DNA of 64,000 nucleotides from Xestospongia muta (lineage: Eukaryota > Porifera > Demospongiae > Haplosclerida > Petrosiidae): NCBI GenBank assembly GCA_963693285.1, contig OY848922.1:5320923-5384922 (forward strand), read 5' to 3'. The position numbers and the translations under genes are program-made. This document shows positions 45,930 to 57,180 of the stretch, in pieces (within the stretch, counting starts at the first letter, position 1; each line of letters begins with the position of its first letter). Below the pieces are notes generated by a model. The model was not told where the DNA came from, did not search any database, and worked only from the letters and a program-made list of their open reading frames with translations.

Positions 45930-47207
45930 ACCTATCAATCTGTAGGATCCAGTGTTATGACAGTGCACCTAATATGAAGAAAGCTGCTGCAAAAATTAAG
46001 GCTACTGAGCCCAAAGCCCTTTACCTTCACTGCTATGGCAATAGTTTGAACTTGGCTGTGTCAGATACTATTAAAATCATCTGGCCAATGTCTGATGCAC
46101 TTGATCATGCTTTAGAAATTTGTAAGCTTGTCAAATATTCTACAAAAATATGAAAATGAAAGAGGAGTTGACACCACATGTTTCTGGCCTCTGCACATTT
46201 TGTCCAACTCACTGGGCTGTAAGAGGTAACTCATTTTAAAGTATTCATTAAAATTATCTTTCACTTTCTGTCACATGGGAGGAATTAGTGACTGTTGTTC
46301 AACAATCTGAAGTAAAAGCTCAAATTAATGGTGTTACAGCTATAATGAAACAGTTCAAGTTCTGTTCAGCCTAATGCTAGTTGAGTGTGTCCTAAAACAC
46401 ACTGACAATCTGAGCGAGACCATGCAAGCTACAAAAATATCAGCAATCCAAACTCAGCAAGTAAGTAAATTGTGTGTTGATACCCTTCGAAAAAATGAGA
46501 GATGAATCAAATTTTCATTTCTTTTCGGATAATTGCAGACCCAGGCAGAATTAGATATAAATGATCTGTACTTGATCATCCTTGCAAATTACCTAAATGT
46601 TATGAAGAATGTCAAGAGGAGCCACATGTTCATAGTACTCCTAAGTCATACTATCACTCATTGTATTATGAATGCTTTGATGTCTCCACTTCTGCAATCA
46701 AAAGCAGGTTCTATCATAAAGATTTTCCATCCACTGTAATTTAGAGCAGCCACTGGTGAAAACATTGGAAAAATATTATTCAAATGAACTTATGGTGATC
46801 ACAGAGCTATACAGCTCTGATTTAAACAAATCTGATCTAGAAACACAATTGGAGATTTTTAGTTCAATTGATATTCAACCAAGTGGAAGATTTTTTAATA
46901 ATGATAACATTCACCAGCACTTCAAATCATTGCCTGACTTTCAAATCAGATACCTAAATCAGGTAGTTTTGGTTGTCAAGTTCATTCTTCTAATGTCCAG
47001 TACCAACGCCATCTCTGAAAGGAGCATTTCTGCTGTGTGGAGATTGAAAACTTATCTTCGTACAAAGATGACACAGCAAAGAATGAATAATATCATGATA
47101 CTACATATTAACAAACAATTAACTGACACAGTTAATCATAAAGAAATATTTAATAACTTTATTACTACTAATGATGAACGACATAAACATTTTGGAATAT
47201 TTTCTTA
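45930..47207 (+). mobile_element. hAT-type transposase remnant (ZMYM1-like)
   Basis: The 5' part reads QCYDSAPNMKKAAAKIK, ALYLHCYGNSLNLAVSDTIK, the typical RNase-H-like segment of ZMYM1-type hAT proteins. The middle is broken by stops. The 3' part (46756-47207) carries the hAT C-terminal dimerisation pattern: RYLNQVVLVVKFILLMSSTN, AISERSISAVWRLKTYLRTK and MTQQRMNNIMILHIN. No terminal inverted repeats or 8-bp target duplication were identified. Confidence 0.8.
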
Positions 47208-47569
47208 AAAAATGAGCATTTAGTTTGTGTATACAATAAACATCTATTTTATTCTTTTTTCAATGATCATGAGTTGCTGCAATTTTAGTACTTCATTTGC
47301 AATGGCCTGGGCAGCTCATTTCAGCTTTCTCAACCCCTGTATAGTTGTTTTATAAATGGTTGTCAAAGCATAGCTGTGATTCTAGACATGTATATACAGT
47401 ATATATATATATTATGTATATTAATCGTTGTAGTTATATTGTGTGCTAATTTTCACATATAAGCTTCATCAACCATAGATAAGCTACAGAAGTTACACTT
47501 ATAAGATTGCCATGGTAACTACTAGTCAGTCATGTTCATATTATAACCTAGGTTGTGTATTTGACAGCA

Positions 47570-48235
47570 TATACCGTAGTTCCACGAGTAAGTACCCATG
47601 GGATCTTGGAGTTAATTTGGAATTTGAAAGTTGTAGGTTCTGACTAGGGATTTTAAAAAGGCTTCTAATAAGCGCCCACGTACGAATAATTAATTAATTA
47701 CCATCAGGCATATAAACTTGTCACACCACAGAGTATTTCAGATTCTGAATCATCTCACCAAGACGCTGCAGGTATGACTGATCTCTAATTTGTAACATAA
47801 TCATCTACACGAGACTATCATGTTAACAAGCCAATATCGAGTCCAGATATAGGGGAGACACTTTCAACAAGGAAGGAACACAACAATTTTCACGATAGAT
47901 TCACGTTTGCTGTGATGAAGGGCAAATTGATAGTTGCTCATATCCCAAAATAAATTTCAAAGATATGTTGGTTCTTTCTTCACAAAGGAGGAACAATACC
48001 CTGTACAGTCAAGGATAAAAGGAGAAGATCCTCTATTGAGCAAGGCAGTTTATAAGTGCCTTGTGAGCTGACCTTTTCAATTCCAAATGGAACAAAAGAC
48101 AACGCAACTTTAATGTCTGAAATTTGAAAATCGATAGCCTAACTTATTTCTCATTGCTCAACACGTGGGACAAAAATAAGATGGTGGGCGCTTACATAGA
48201 GGTGGGCGCTTGTTCTGGGAACAATGTTATATATA
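47570..48235. mobile_element. Composite non-autonomous repeat with a HIRAN-like coding fragment
   Basis: The left end has TACCGTAGTTCCACGAGTAA and AATAAGCGCCCACG; the right end has two GGTGGGCGCTT motifs (about 48184-48216). Between them the plus strand in shifting frames reads RFTFAVMKGKLIVAHIPK, KICWFFLHKGGTIPCTV and QGSL...VPCELTFS. This resembles a HIRAN-like segment common in invertebrate transposon-linked proteins (a family judgement from memory). Broken by stops. Confidence 0.45.
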
Positions 48236-48291
48236 TGTGACCTGATTTGCGAAAAGAGACCGCTTCTTTCAAACCACTATAAACCATTGAC

Positions 48292-48292
<1 letters not shown>

Positions 48293-48350
<58 letters not shown>
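48293..48350. repeat. (TA)n microsatellite
   Basis: About 29 TA units directly beside the 3' end of the piggyBac remnant. Confidence 0.9.
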
Positions 48351-48355
<5 letters not shown>

Positions 48356-48358
48356 ATG

Positions 48359-49990
48359 ATATAATTCAAAGCATGGCATGACACATAACACTACTTTACA
48401 TTTTTTGCAATGGTATGTTGTGGTCTTTCTATCATTTTGTTTCTTATGACTACAGACAATACATTCATGTGGTGATGGTTTCCACTTGAACGAGATGGTA
48501 TTTTTCCAAGGAACTGACACTCATGGAGGCATGTATCTGGAGGGAGTCGTGAAGAAGATGCAGATGAAGTAAGATAAATACTGGCTCTGGTGAGCATTTG
48601 TGTTTGTGTTGCTAGCTTTATTCAAAACTGGACATGGCCCATATTTCTTCTGTTTGAGTAGACATTTGATACAGGATGTAGACATTCACAATAGCTTAGT
48701 CTATCAAGTGGAAGGTTGCTCATTTGTACCATTTCACTGTTCTGTGGTTTAAGTCATAGTATGAAAGAAGTTGATCACTTTTATCTACTCCACCCATAAA
48801 GGTATTGTACCTATCAACCATTAGTGGCTTCTCTACATTTTCTCTTTTTGTAGATGACAATCATGTTCTATGAGTCTTCGTTACTATACTGCTATCGTGT
48901 ACTTTGGTAAGAATGGTTATGAGCCGTTTATCTTTCCATTGCAAGGCAAGTACACCATTCTATATGTTTTCTGTTCTTATTTTTTCTTTCTTCAATACCT
49001 TTCTTATCTGTCTAGTTTGTCCTTTACCTTTTGCTTTTGATTTCCATTCTAGAGGCATACCTTTTCTATCTACACAGGCTGTACCACACACTCCCAAAAC
49101 TTTCAGCTTCATATCTACAAACAGTGATGGGCTGGTATAATAATTGTCCATGTATATATGGTGTCCTGCTTTCTTTAGTGACCCAAGTAGTCTCATTACA
49201 ATAACATGTGTAACAGTTTTGTTCTCTCCGACATCTAACATATCATCATTTTCTACAAAATAAGTAAGCATTATACATGTACAATAGTCAACCCAATATT
49301 ACTTGATACATACCTGTATACAGAGTCCAATTGTAAGTATAAACTGTTTTTGAGTCAGCTAAAGAAAATTTTTTAGCCCCCATTTGTTTGCTTTCTTAGG
49401 CATGTATTGAAGAAACCAAATTCTGCCCTTGAAGCTAGCAATGGCTTCATCTATGAGAGTTCACGTCAAGGATTATATACTAACTTGAAATTTACTAATC
49501 AGTGATGTAATAAGGGGACATAACTTATATAATTGATCATATCCTGGTTCACTTTTTGGTTTTTGGCCTTTCTTGTCATCTATGTGTAGAAACTTCAAAA
49601 TTAGACTGAAACTATCTCTTGACATTACACAAGAGAAGATGACTGTACTAAAAGGCCAGTACTGGGCCCAGTAATCTTCTAATTTGGGGTAGTGGATTGT
49701 TCCCATTATTATTACCAGAACAAAAGTTGTAGAATTTTTGTTGATGTATGCATCTTCTTTTTCCAATAGTTTAGACAAGGTCAGTGTGTAACAAGTTTGT
49801 CAAAAAAATCAATCGGTGTTTTATCTGTCATATGTTTTCTTCCTTCAGATTCTCCAACAAACTCTAAGATATCTTATGCTACATTACTCAGAGAAATATG
49901 TTTTGTTGCACTGATTTCAATTTCATCACCATACACTATTTCCATACCATCTACTATTTCAGTTTCCACATCAAAATCATTGTTATCATA
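48359..49990 (-). mobile_element. piggyBac transposase remnant 1
   Basis: On the minus strand, from the N-terminal side: an acidic start (about 49990), TKILQLLF-like and YWPFSTVIFSCVMSRDSFSL, then LKFLHIDDKK, then MRLLGSLKKAGHHIYMDNYY and TSPSLFVDMKLKVLGVCGTA, and finally the Cys-rich C-terminal segment CIVCSHKKQNDRKTTTYHC (about 48400-48460). The order and motifs are piggyBac-like (DDE_Tnp_1_7). Many stops and frameshifts. It lies inside the gene 3 ankyrin intron; flanking TTAA target duplications were not established. Confidence 0.82.
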
Positions 49991-50135
49991 GTATTCATCA
50001 TCTGTTATTTTTAATGATTATTAATAATTTATTATTATAGTATTCACTGATCTGTAATAACATTTTAATATCATACTTAGTGTGATATTTATAACCTATG
50101 ACTACTTGATACAATCATACAATGATCTTTCATAC

Positions 50136-50234
50136 CTTATCAACAACAGTAATGTCAGCACCATTACTAATTAATATTTTGATGATCTCTGGATTATTAT
50201 AGTAAGCTGCACAATGTAATGCAGTCCAGCCATC
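50136..50234 (-). CDS. Gene 3 ankyrin repeat exon isolated among transposons
   Basis: 99 bp, phase 0-0: DGWTALHCAAYYNNPEIIKI then LISNGADITVVDK. Acceptor CTACAG, donor GTATGA. It is the orthologue of the gene 2 exon at 31543-31641 and fits in phase with gene 3 exon 41593-41656, 8.5 kb away across inserted elements. It could also be a stranded exon of a broken gene; further upstream exons were not found. Confidence 0.75.
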
Positions 50235-50544
50235 CTGTAGCAATAAAACAAAGAAGCAATACATACACAATGTACACTATACAGATCAATTTCAACTCAA
50301 TGTACTAGTAGTAACACAATACATTCATAATGTTAATGATGTTATGTAAACATCAACAATGTGATGTTGTCAATAACTATGGTACAATTATATAAAGTTA
50401 TATTTATATATATATATATATACTATATAATTCTAATTATGTGTTTATTATGTATATGTTATGAATATAATTATCTATTCCTGTCCAACCATAACTGGAT
50501 TTTGTGTATACTATATAAGTGTCATATGGGGGTGTATTAATGAA
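50235..50544. other. Short intron segment
   Basis: AT-rich with a (TA)n tract at about 50407-50424; nothing else seen. Confidence 0.4.
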
Positions 50545-52200
50545 TGTTCTATATCAATGTGACTCGGTCTCAAGACAAGATGGCTGTCCATGGGAGCATG
50601 GGAGAATTTTGCCTCCAACATTATTGTAGGGCAAATGACGTCTTTGATGACAAGACATTGGCAGTTTTATGTAGTGTTTGTGGTCTGTTGATGCATAAAC
50701 TAATCAAGTATTTACTAATGCCTAGAAGACTGTCTGATTCTTTTGATTCAATTGTAGACTTGGTGAAGGAGCATTATAGCCCAAAATCATAAGTAGTTGT
50801 CCATTGTTTTAAATTTAATTTAAGGCTACAACAGCCAGGAGAGAGAGTGGCAACCTTTATAGCTGAGCTGAGACAACTATCTAAATTTTGTGAATATGGG
50901 GAGATGTTTGATGTGATTGTTTAGTGGGTGATATTCGACAGCTGAGTACTCAATGATGACTGCTGGCTGAACCCATCCTAACTCTGAAACCTATTCTTGA
51001 ACTGGTACTTGTAATGTAGTCGGCATAGAAGGATACAAGAGATATTCAGTGCTAAAAAGCCTACTTGTTACCATTGTGGAGGAAACAACTTAGCACCAAG
51101 TTGATTTAAAGACTCTGTTTGTCATGGTTGCAACAAGAAGGGGCACCTGATCAGATGTTGTAGAAATGCCTAAAGGAGGCCAAACAAGTCAAGTATGAAC
51201 ATTAACGAGGTGGTAGAAGACCCAATTTCTCAATTGTATATGTTACCCTCAAGTAAGACAAAACATAGATGGCAAAGAGGTTGAGATGGACAATGACATA
51301 GGAGCATTAGTGTCAGTGATGACACACACAGAGTACAAGAGGCTATGCAATCAAAAGAGTAGACTCCCATTACATGCAGCAAGAATAAATTGGAAGACAT
51401 ATACAGTAGAGACAATTAATATCTATGGAATTTGTAAAGTGGTGGTGAACCATCAAGCAGATGAAGAGAGATTACCATTAGTTATTGTAGAGTTCAAAGG
51501 ACCTAATCTACTCAGAAGAGACTGGTTGATGAAGTGGAAACAGGACTTGCACATGATAAATCAGGTCTGAATGAAGGAAGAGTTAACAAAACTCATTTCA
51601 AGATACTTTTGACATTTTTCAGAATGAACTAGGTATCTGATATCAAAGCTGTATCTGCCAGGATCATAGTAGAAGAGAGAGCCACTCCAAGATTGTTGTC
51701 CATGACCCGGTACCATTTGCACTTGTACATGTACTAATTTATAAAACTGTGTATTGGCTTAGAAAAAAATTGTAAGTATTATAGCATAGCCATGTAAATA
51801 GTCAGATATAGCACTATGTTATATCATTTCTTATTTTATGTGTTGTTAGTGATGATGATAAGAGGAAGATGTGATGATTCTGTAGAGGTGGTGTCTGTTA
51901 ATGGTAGTGTGTTCACAAGTGATAAGTTCAAGGAAATACTAGAGGCTTACAGAGCTTAAAACAGTTTGTGAGGAAGTTGCAGTATGGTTCCTGGAGAACA
52001 GTTTGTCTAAATTTTTCTTTACATATTGTTCAACAATACATTCTACAACATCTCAATGTCCTCCTTGGTTATTATTTAAATGTTGTCCTTGATCAAAATT
52101 AGATGTTTTGTTTCCTAACATTGAATGCTATGTAGAACAACATCAACAAACTCAAAAGAATGCTCGTGATCGACATAGTAAACATTATAGAGCTTATGCA
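50545..52200 (+). mobile_element. Second decayed Ty3/Gypsy copy (gag, protease, integrase remnants)
   Basis: Plus strand: gag start region (50580-50790, LAVLCSVCG, SFDSIVDLVKEHYSP), the gag motif (50820-50890), zinc knuckles (51060-51170), a protease-like block (51280-51540, GALVSVMTHTEYKRL, RRDWLMKW), then after a gap an integrase tail (51840-52200, TSDKFKEILEAY, QKNARDRHSKHYR). Many frameshifts and a deletion removing reverse transcriptase and RNase H. It shares long stretches with 44800-45720, so both come from one family. Confidence 0.75.
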
Positions 52201-52290
52201 CTGACGTCATAAAACGTAATAAAAAATAGCAACTGTTGCTAGGGCGCCATCTTGAGTGGCAAAGGCATGTTCATACACAAGCGTGGCAGC
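52195..52290. promoter_or_regulatory. CRE motif and GC-richer patch
   Basis: TGACGTCA at 52202-52209 is a perfect palindromic CRE/ATF-type site, followed by GGGCGCCATCTTG (about 52241-52253). The patch is richer in CpG than its surroundings and precedes an unassigned minus-strand open frame. Promoter activity is only a possibility. Confidence 0.3.
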
Positions 52291-52303
52291 ATCTGAAGCC
52301 GGA

Positions 52304-52492
52304 TTAGCCAGGTACTATGCAACACGAGACACCAATGTTTATAAAGCTTGGTGTTCTTCCGGAGCTATTGGGCAAGTAGTACTCTAGGGAGTCAGTAGCA
52401 TCAATCTCATCAACAGGAAACGAACAAGTTGAAGAATGTGCAAGTGTAGATGTTATGATGCTACTGCGATTTGAGATGATACACCCAGACAT
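52304..52492 (-). CDS. Unassigned small open frame, 62 residues
   Basis: ATG at 52492: MSGCIISNRSSIITSTLAHS and onward to a stop near 52304. Composition is less AT-rich than neighbouring introns. No domain or homologue recognised. It might be an exon of an unknown gene or chance. Confidence 0.22.
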   Translation of the reverse strand: MSGCIISNRSSIITSTLAHSSTCSFPVDEIDATDSLEYYLPNSSGRTPSFINIGVSCCIVPG

Positions 52493-52708
52493 GTAAATAA
52501 CTTCGCCTTTTTACGTGCTATCTACATGGAACTTGCACCAAGCGTTTCAGCTTGCAAACACACATTTTATTTATAACATTTGGCTGTCAAGTGCTACGAA
52601 AAAGTAAGAAACTAAGAAACTCCATACATTTTTAATTGCATACCTTCGTCATACTTCAAATTACACACCTTTGAGGATTAAACGAATAACAATTTTCATC
52701 TCAAGAAG

Positions 52709-53002
52709 TCAGCTGTGTGTCACGATGAAATTGAAAATTACAATTCTAATTACATGAACAAATGTTCTATTATGACTGTTATTATTGTAAAAAAAATAAT
52801 CAGGTATTGTCTTTTGCAAATTAAGGCAGCTATTAAGCCACTGTGGTTCTGAAAAAAATATTTTAATAAAGAAGGAAGACTTTCTCTTTTCATAGCCTCT
52901 TGATGTTGGCACGTGAATGTCCTGTGGCTTCAGATGTTCTTTGAGTTCCTTGAGTATGTTTGCACTTGTTGCGTTCCTTGAAATAGTCATAGACATGCGC
53001 AA
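52709..53002 (-). CDS. Unassigned small open frame, first 45 codons protein-like
   Basis: The N-terminal part (MSMTISRNATSANILKELKE, HLKPQDIHVPTSRGYEKRK) has protein-like composition; after about 52880 it becomes AT-rich and poorly coding, suggesting an exon end without a clear donor. Not recognised. Confidence 0.25.
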   Translation of the reverse strand: MRMSMTISRNATSANILKELKEHLKPQDIHVPTSRGYEKRKSSFFIKIFFSEPQWLNSCLNLQKTIPDYFFYNNNSHNRTFVHVIRIVIFNFIVTHS

Positions 53003-53162
53003 AAACCTCCTTTGTTTATGTTTTTGTGTGTGTGTCTCTCACTTTTATGTTTGTATTGTGTCTAATCCCCATGTTTATTGTTAAAAGAGTTGTTGTTTCA
53101 ATCTATCATGTTTAAGAGAACAACACAGGAATACACTGAACTTATGTAGGAAATAGTAACAA

Positions 53163-53458
53163 CTGAATACTGACTTTACTGAGCACAAATGGAACCACTA
53201 AGTCCAATCAACTACATTTTACTACTGTAATTTTGTCCTACACTGTAGAATGCTAGTAGTGTGCATTGATTGTAGCCTTGTCTATTATAAGTAACAATAG
53301 ACTGCAGGCAGCCATTACATTTATTTCATAGACTGTGTTCACATTGGATATCTGATATTGTTTGAGTTTGTTTCCTCACTTTTCTTAGATTCAAAATGTT
53401 ATTTCACATGTTATGATACATTCGAAAATTTATTCTTTCGTGTACTTCAACACTTACA
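53163..53458. repeat. Family-shared intronic sequence, copy 3
   Basis: Closest to 19725-20008 (AATCAACTACATTTTACTAC and TAGAATGCTAGTAGTGTGCA are shared). It lies upstream of the lone gene 3 ankyrin exon, which is where it would be expected if it is ancestral intron of gene 3. Confidence 0.7.
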
Positions 53459-53663
53459 AGAGAGTAATTAATATTAATATCAATGTATTCCGCCCACACG
53501 TAATTGCGTTATTTGTTTCCTGGAGACAGCAATTTTTGACAAGAACGTGTGTCCTTTGTGTGATGACGTTTTAGCTGCCTTTTACGAGTAAGTTTGACTT
53601 TCTACGAAGTTAATAATACGCTACATCATTAGTAAAGCTGTGGGTATAACATGTGGTTCTTGT

Positions 53664-54328
53664 TTAGCCGAATTTAAAAGTAGAGGGTTTACGTTGCTGT
53701 AGGAAATAGAGTCTACAGGCTAGACGAAGGTTTGTAAGAGATATATAGTAGCTAGACATCATATATAATAGCTCATAAATTATAGTATAGGAGAGTGTTT
53801 CAATGAGTTTATGACGATAAGCAAGGTGAGTGATTGGTCGTTTTCCATTTGCGCTAGTTTGTTCCTTGTAGATTATGTAAGAATTCACCACAACTACTTC
53901 CACAATCCAAAGAAAAATACTTTTTTCCACAACTTCACTGACTTATGGAGAAAACTATAATAGCTAACAAGTTGGTCCATCTTGTCAACACCCAACATGT
54001 ATTGATTGTAGTCAACCACAACTACTGGCTTCTCTGTTGTTTAAGAATTGTGTCTAAATAATTATGTAAATTAGAATTTTGTTGTTCTTTATTTACCTTG
54101 ACTGTACAGGTAAATTACCAAAAGCATGTTTTGTGGAGAGCATCAATACTTGTTGTTTGTCAGTCCATGACAAGGTCAGTAACTCTCCACAGCAAAAGGC
54201 TTCCACCATACCTCGAGGCCTCTTTTGGTTCAGGGCAGAAGGAAATCCTTTGTGATTGCTCTGGACCGTGTCTGGATATAATCAACAATAAGTACAAGGT
54301 ACAGGATGTAGGCATAGAAATACCTGTT
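53664..54328 (-). mobile_element. piggyBac remnant 2, C-terminal part
   Basis: On the minus strand: QKRPRGMVEAFCCGELLTLS, MLSTKH, GVDKMDQLVSYYSF, then VVVVNSYIIYKEQTS and KRPITHLAYRHKLIETLS, all in piggyBac order. Frameshifts separate the segments. It stops at 54328, exactly at the 5' LTR of the Gypsy element; the N-terminal half continues at 58869. Confidence 0.82.
54324..54328. repeat. Target-site duplication (left), CTGTT
   Basis: The five bases before the 5' LTR match the five bases after the 3' LTR (58869-58873), as expected for Gypsy integrase. Confidence 0.85.
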
Positions 54329-54554
54329 TGTGGTATCTCAATGACTTTTGATGATATTAACTTAATATTCTATTCATGCTAATGTAATTATGCTAATGTA
54401 TTATGCTTTGTAGGTTTGAAACCACATGTAGAAGTTCTAGAATATTCCATTGAGTTTTATATATAAACGTGTGTGCATGTGTTTTCTGTTTGCGTTCGTG
54501 CTCTCACATTTCAATCAGTTGTTTTATTTTTGAAGGAGTACCTAGATCACTACA
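54329..54554 (+). repeat. 5' LTR of the nested Gypsy element
   Basis: 226 bp beginning TGTGGTATCTCAATG and ending GATCACTACA (TG...CA). It differs from the 3' LTR at about 15 positions counted by eye, with no indels. It is followed by TTGGCAATGAGG, where a tRNA primer site (TGG...) would lie. Confidence 0.93.
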
Positions 54555-54560
54555 TTGGCA

Positions 54561-55928
54561 ATGAGGTATCGTAACGTTCCCACGACCATGTCATCCATTG
54601 GTAAAATTGAATCTTTTGACCCTGCTCAAGAGACTTTTCCCAGCTATGTGAAGAGAATTAAGAATTTCTTCTCCGCCAACGAGGTTGCTGATGTTAAACA
54701 AAAGTATGTATTCTTAAATTCACTTGGTAGAAAGCACTACAACCTCTTATTGAATCTCTTAAGTCCCGCTGAACCAGAAGACAAATCTCTTGACGAACTT
54801 ATCACTGTGTTGATGAAGCATTTCCAACCTACTACATCCGTCATCACCGAACATTACTCGTTTCATTGCCGTTGTCAGATCCCTAACGAAAGTATAGCCA
54901 ACTTTGTGGTCGGTTTAAAGAAGTCAATTACTTGTTGTCAGTACGAACCTCAAGTGCAAAGTATATTACTCAGAGACTGTTTTGTGTGTGGCTTGGCCCA
55001 CGAGGCTACTCGAAAATGCTTGCTCATGGAGGACAATGATCTCATGTTCAATCGAGCTGTGGAAATAGCCACCAGTGTGGAGAGAACATCTGTTCAAGCA
55101 AGGCACATAAAAATGTCAGACAGCAAGGTGTCAGTGAACCAGGTGAAAGCCAAGCAGCAGACTAGTTATCCCGTCAATCCTCCCAAAGTTTGTTACCATT
55201 GTGGGGGACCTCATTTGGCTATAACGTGTCGTTTTGCTCATGAAACTTGTCGAGCATGTGACAAGACTGGCCATATTGCCAGAGTGTGTCAAAGCAAACA
55301 CTCAGAGCATGGTACAAGTTCCCGAGGATCTGGTAGCTCAAGAACTGATCCTCGAAACCGAACACATCTTCTCGAAGTTTACAACTTGATTTCAGATCCA
55401 TCTCCTAGGACAACCAGCAACCCATCCAGTTCAACAACAGTGTTCTCCAGATCCAAACCGTTCACCCTGTCCATTATGATCAATAACCATTCAGTCCCTA
55501 TGGAATTGGATATGGGAGCATCAGTTTCTGTTATTAGTAAGTCTACCTACAATACAGTGCTGAAGGATACAGTACCATTGGAGTCAACAGATATTAGCCT
55601 ACGTACGTATATGGGGAAAGAGTTACCAGTGTTAGGTGTGGCCACGGTTGCTGTCAGCTATGAGTCGCAAACAACTCTTCTTCCTTTAGTGGTCGTTAAA
55701 GGTGACAAAGCATCCCTGTTTGGCTGTAATTGGCTAGAACATATCAAACTGAATTGGCCTGTCATTCATAGAGTGTCTAACAATTGGGAGGTGGATGACC
55801 TGCTCCAGAAACATCAACAGTTATTCCGTGAGGAGTTAGGAACCCTCAAGGCATGGAAGCTTAAATACATGTTCCACCCAATACACAAACTTGTTACTTC
55901 AAACCCAGGCCATTGGCATACTCACTAA
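54561..55928 (+). CDS. Gypsy gag and protease frame
   Basis: ATG at 54561, just inside the 5' LTR. The gag region carries FSANEVADVKQKYVFLNSLG and a C-terminal part with two zinc knuckles, CYHCGGPHLAITC (CX2CX3HX4C, a variant) and CRACDKTGHIARVC (CX2CX4HX4C). The protease follows with MELDMGASVSVIS, where the usual DTGAS or DSGAS active site is DMGAS. It ends by frameshift near the protease/reverse transcriptase boundary. gag packages the element RNA; the protease matures the polyprotein. Confidence 0.85.
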   Translation: MRYRNVPTTMSSIGKIESFDPAQETFPSYVKRIKNFFSANEVADVKQKYVFLNSLGRKHYNLLLNLLSPAEPEDKSLDELITVLMKHFQPTTSVITEHYSFHCRCQIPNESIANFVVGLKKSITCCQYEPQVQSILLRDCFVCGLAHEATRKCLLMEDNDLMFNRAVEIATSVERTSVQARHIKMSDSKVSVNQVKAKQQTSYPVNPPKVCYHCGGPHLAITCRFAHETCRACDKTGHIARVCQSKHSEHGTSSRGSGSSRTDPRNRTHLLEVYNLISDPSPRTTSNPSSSTTVFSRSKPFTLSIMINNHSVPMELDMGASVSVISKSTYNTVLKDTVPLESTDISLRTYMGKELPVLGVATVAVSYESQTTLLPLVVVKGDKASLFGCNWLEHIKLNWPVIHRVSNNWEVDDLLQKHQQLFREELGTLKAWKLKYMFHPIHKLVTSNPGHWHTH

Positions 55929-56535
55929 AAGCCAAAGTGGAGAAGGAGCTTGACCGGTTGCACGAAGCTGTAGTGATCAGGCCAGTCCAATTTTCAGACT
56001 GGGCAGTGCTGATAGTACCCATTGTGAAAGTGGATGGAAGTATCTGCATCTGTGGTGACTATAAAGTGACAGTCAACCCTGTGTCAAAATTGGACAATTA
56101 CCCATTACCAAGAGTGGACGACTTCTTTACTGCAATGTCCTGAGGGAAAGTATTTTCGAAACTTGACATCACACATGCTTACAAGCAGGTGCTGTTATCT
56201 GACAGTTCAAAAAATATATACTACTATCAACACTACCAAAGCTCTTTTTGAATACAAATGATTACCGTTTGGCATATCATCGGCACCAGCCATTTTTTCA
56301 ACGAGCAATGAAGGGCTTATTTCAAGATTTACCTGGTGTCATAGCTTATCTGGACAATGTGCTGGTGACAAGTCCAAATAAAGAACATCTCAAGAACCTT
56401 GATAAGGTGATGGACCGCCTAAAATCTGCTGGGGTAACTCTGAAGCAACCCAAGTGTATTTTCCTGGCCCCATCTGTTGAGTACCTGGGACAAATAATTG
56501 ATAAGGATGGTCTGCACCCAGCACCTCAAACCATG
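55913..56535 (+). pseudogene. Gypsy reverse transcriptase, broken
   Basis: Fingers/palm motifs SDWAVLIVPIVKVDGSICIC, LDNYPLPRVDDFF, then a stop at 56141-56143, KLDITHAYKQV, a frameshift near 56220, and LPFGISSAP (partly), GVIAYLDNVLVTSP and VEYLGQIIDKDG. The catalytic YxDD box is YLDN here. Two breaks plus this substitution mean no activity is expected. Confidence 0.85.
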
Positions 56536-56628
56536 TAACTTGTCAGAACTAAAGTCCTTCCTTGGACTCTTAAATTATTATTTTAAATTCATGTCTAACC
56601 TTGCTATGTTTTTTCTCCCCTCTATAGG

Positions 56629-57180
56629 TTGATGCAAAAAGATGTTAAATGGTCTTGGACAAAAGAACACTCTGAAGCATTCAAGCAAGCCAAACAGCTA
56701 CTTCAATCATCCACCATGTTAGTTCATTATGACAGTCAACAAGAACTGATTGTGTCTTGTGATGCATCGCAATTTGGACTGGGTGTCGAAAAACCCATCA
56801 CCTTTGCCTCCCGTACTCTGGCTAAAGTGGAGCAGAAATACTTCCAAATTGAAAAAGAGGGGTTAGCCATAATATTTGCAGTAAAAAATTCCATCAATAT
56901 TTGTATGCACGGCCCTTCACTATCTATTCAGACCACGAGCCCCTGAAGTATCTCTTTAATGAATCCAGACAAATACCAGTAATAGCTTCCTCAAGAATAC
57001 AGAGATGGGCATTAACATTACGGGCATATCAATATAGCATCCAACATCGACCTGGAACAAAAATGGGTAATGCAGATGCCCTAAGTCAGTTACCACTTCC
57101 AGAACATACAGAGGTGTCAGATATTCCACTACCAGGAGATATTAAAATGTTATTCCAGCACCTTTCAGACACAATAATAA
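56629..57180 (+). pseudogene. Gypsy RNase H region
   Basis: Begins [20 protein letters not shown] and continues [44 protein letters not shown], then after a frameshift near 56900 [14 protein letters not shown] and QHRPGTKMGNADALSQLP. The DAS, E and D-H residues of Gypsy RNase H are visible. Confidence 0.82.
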
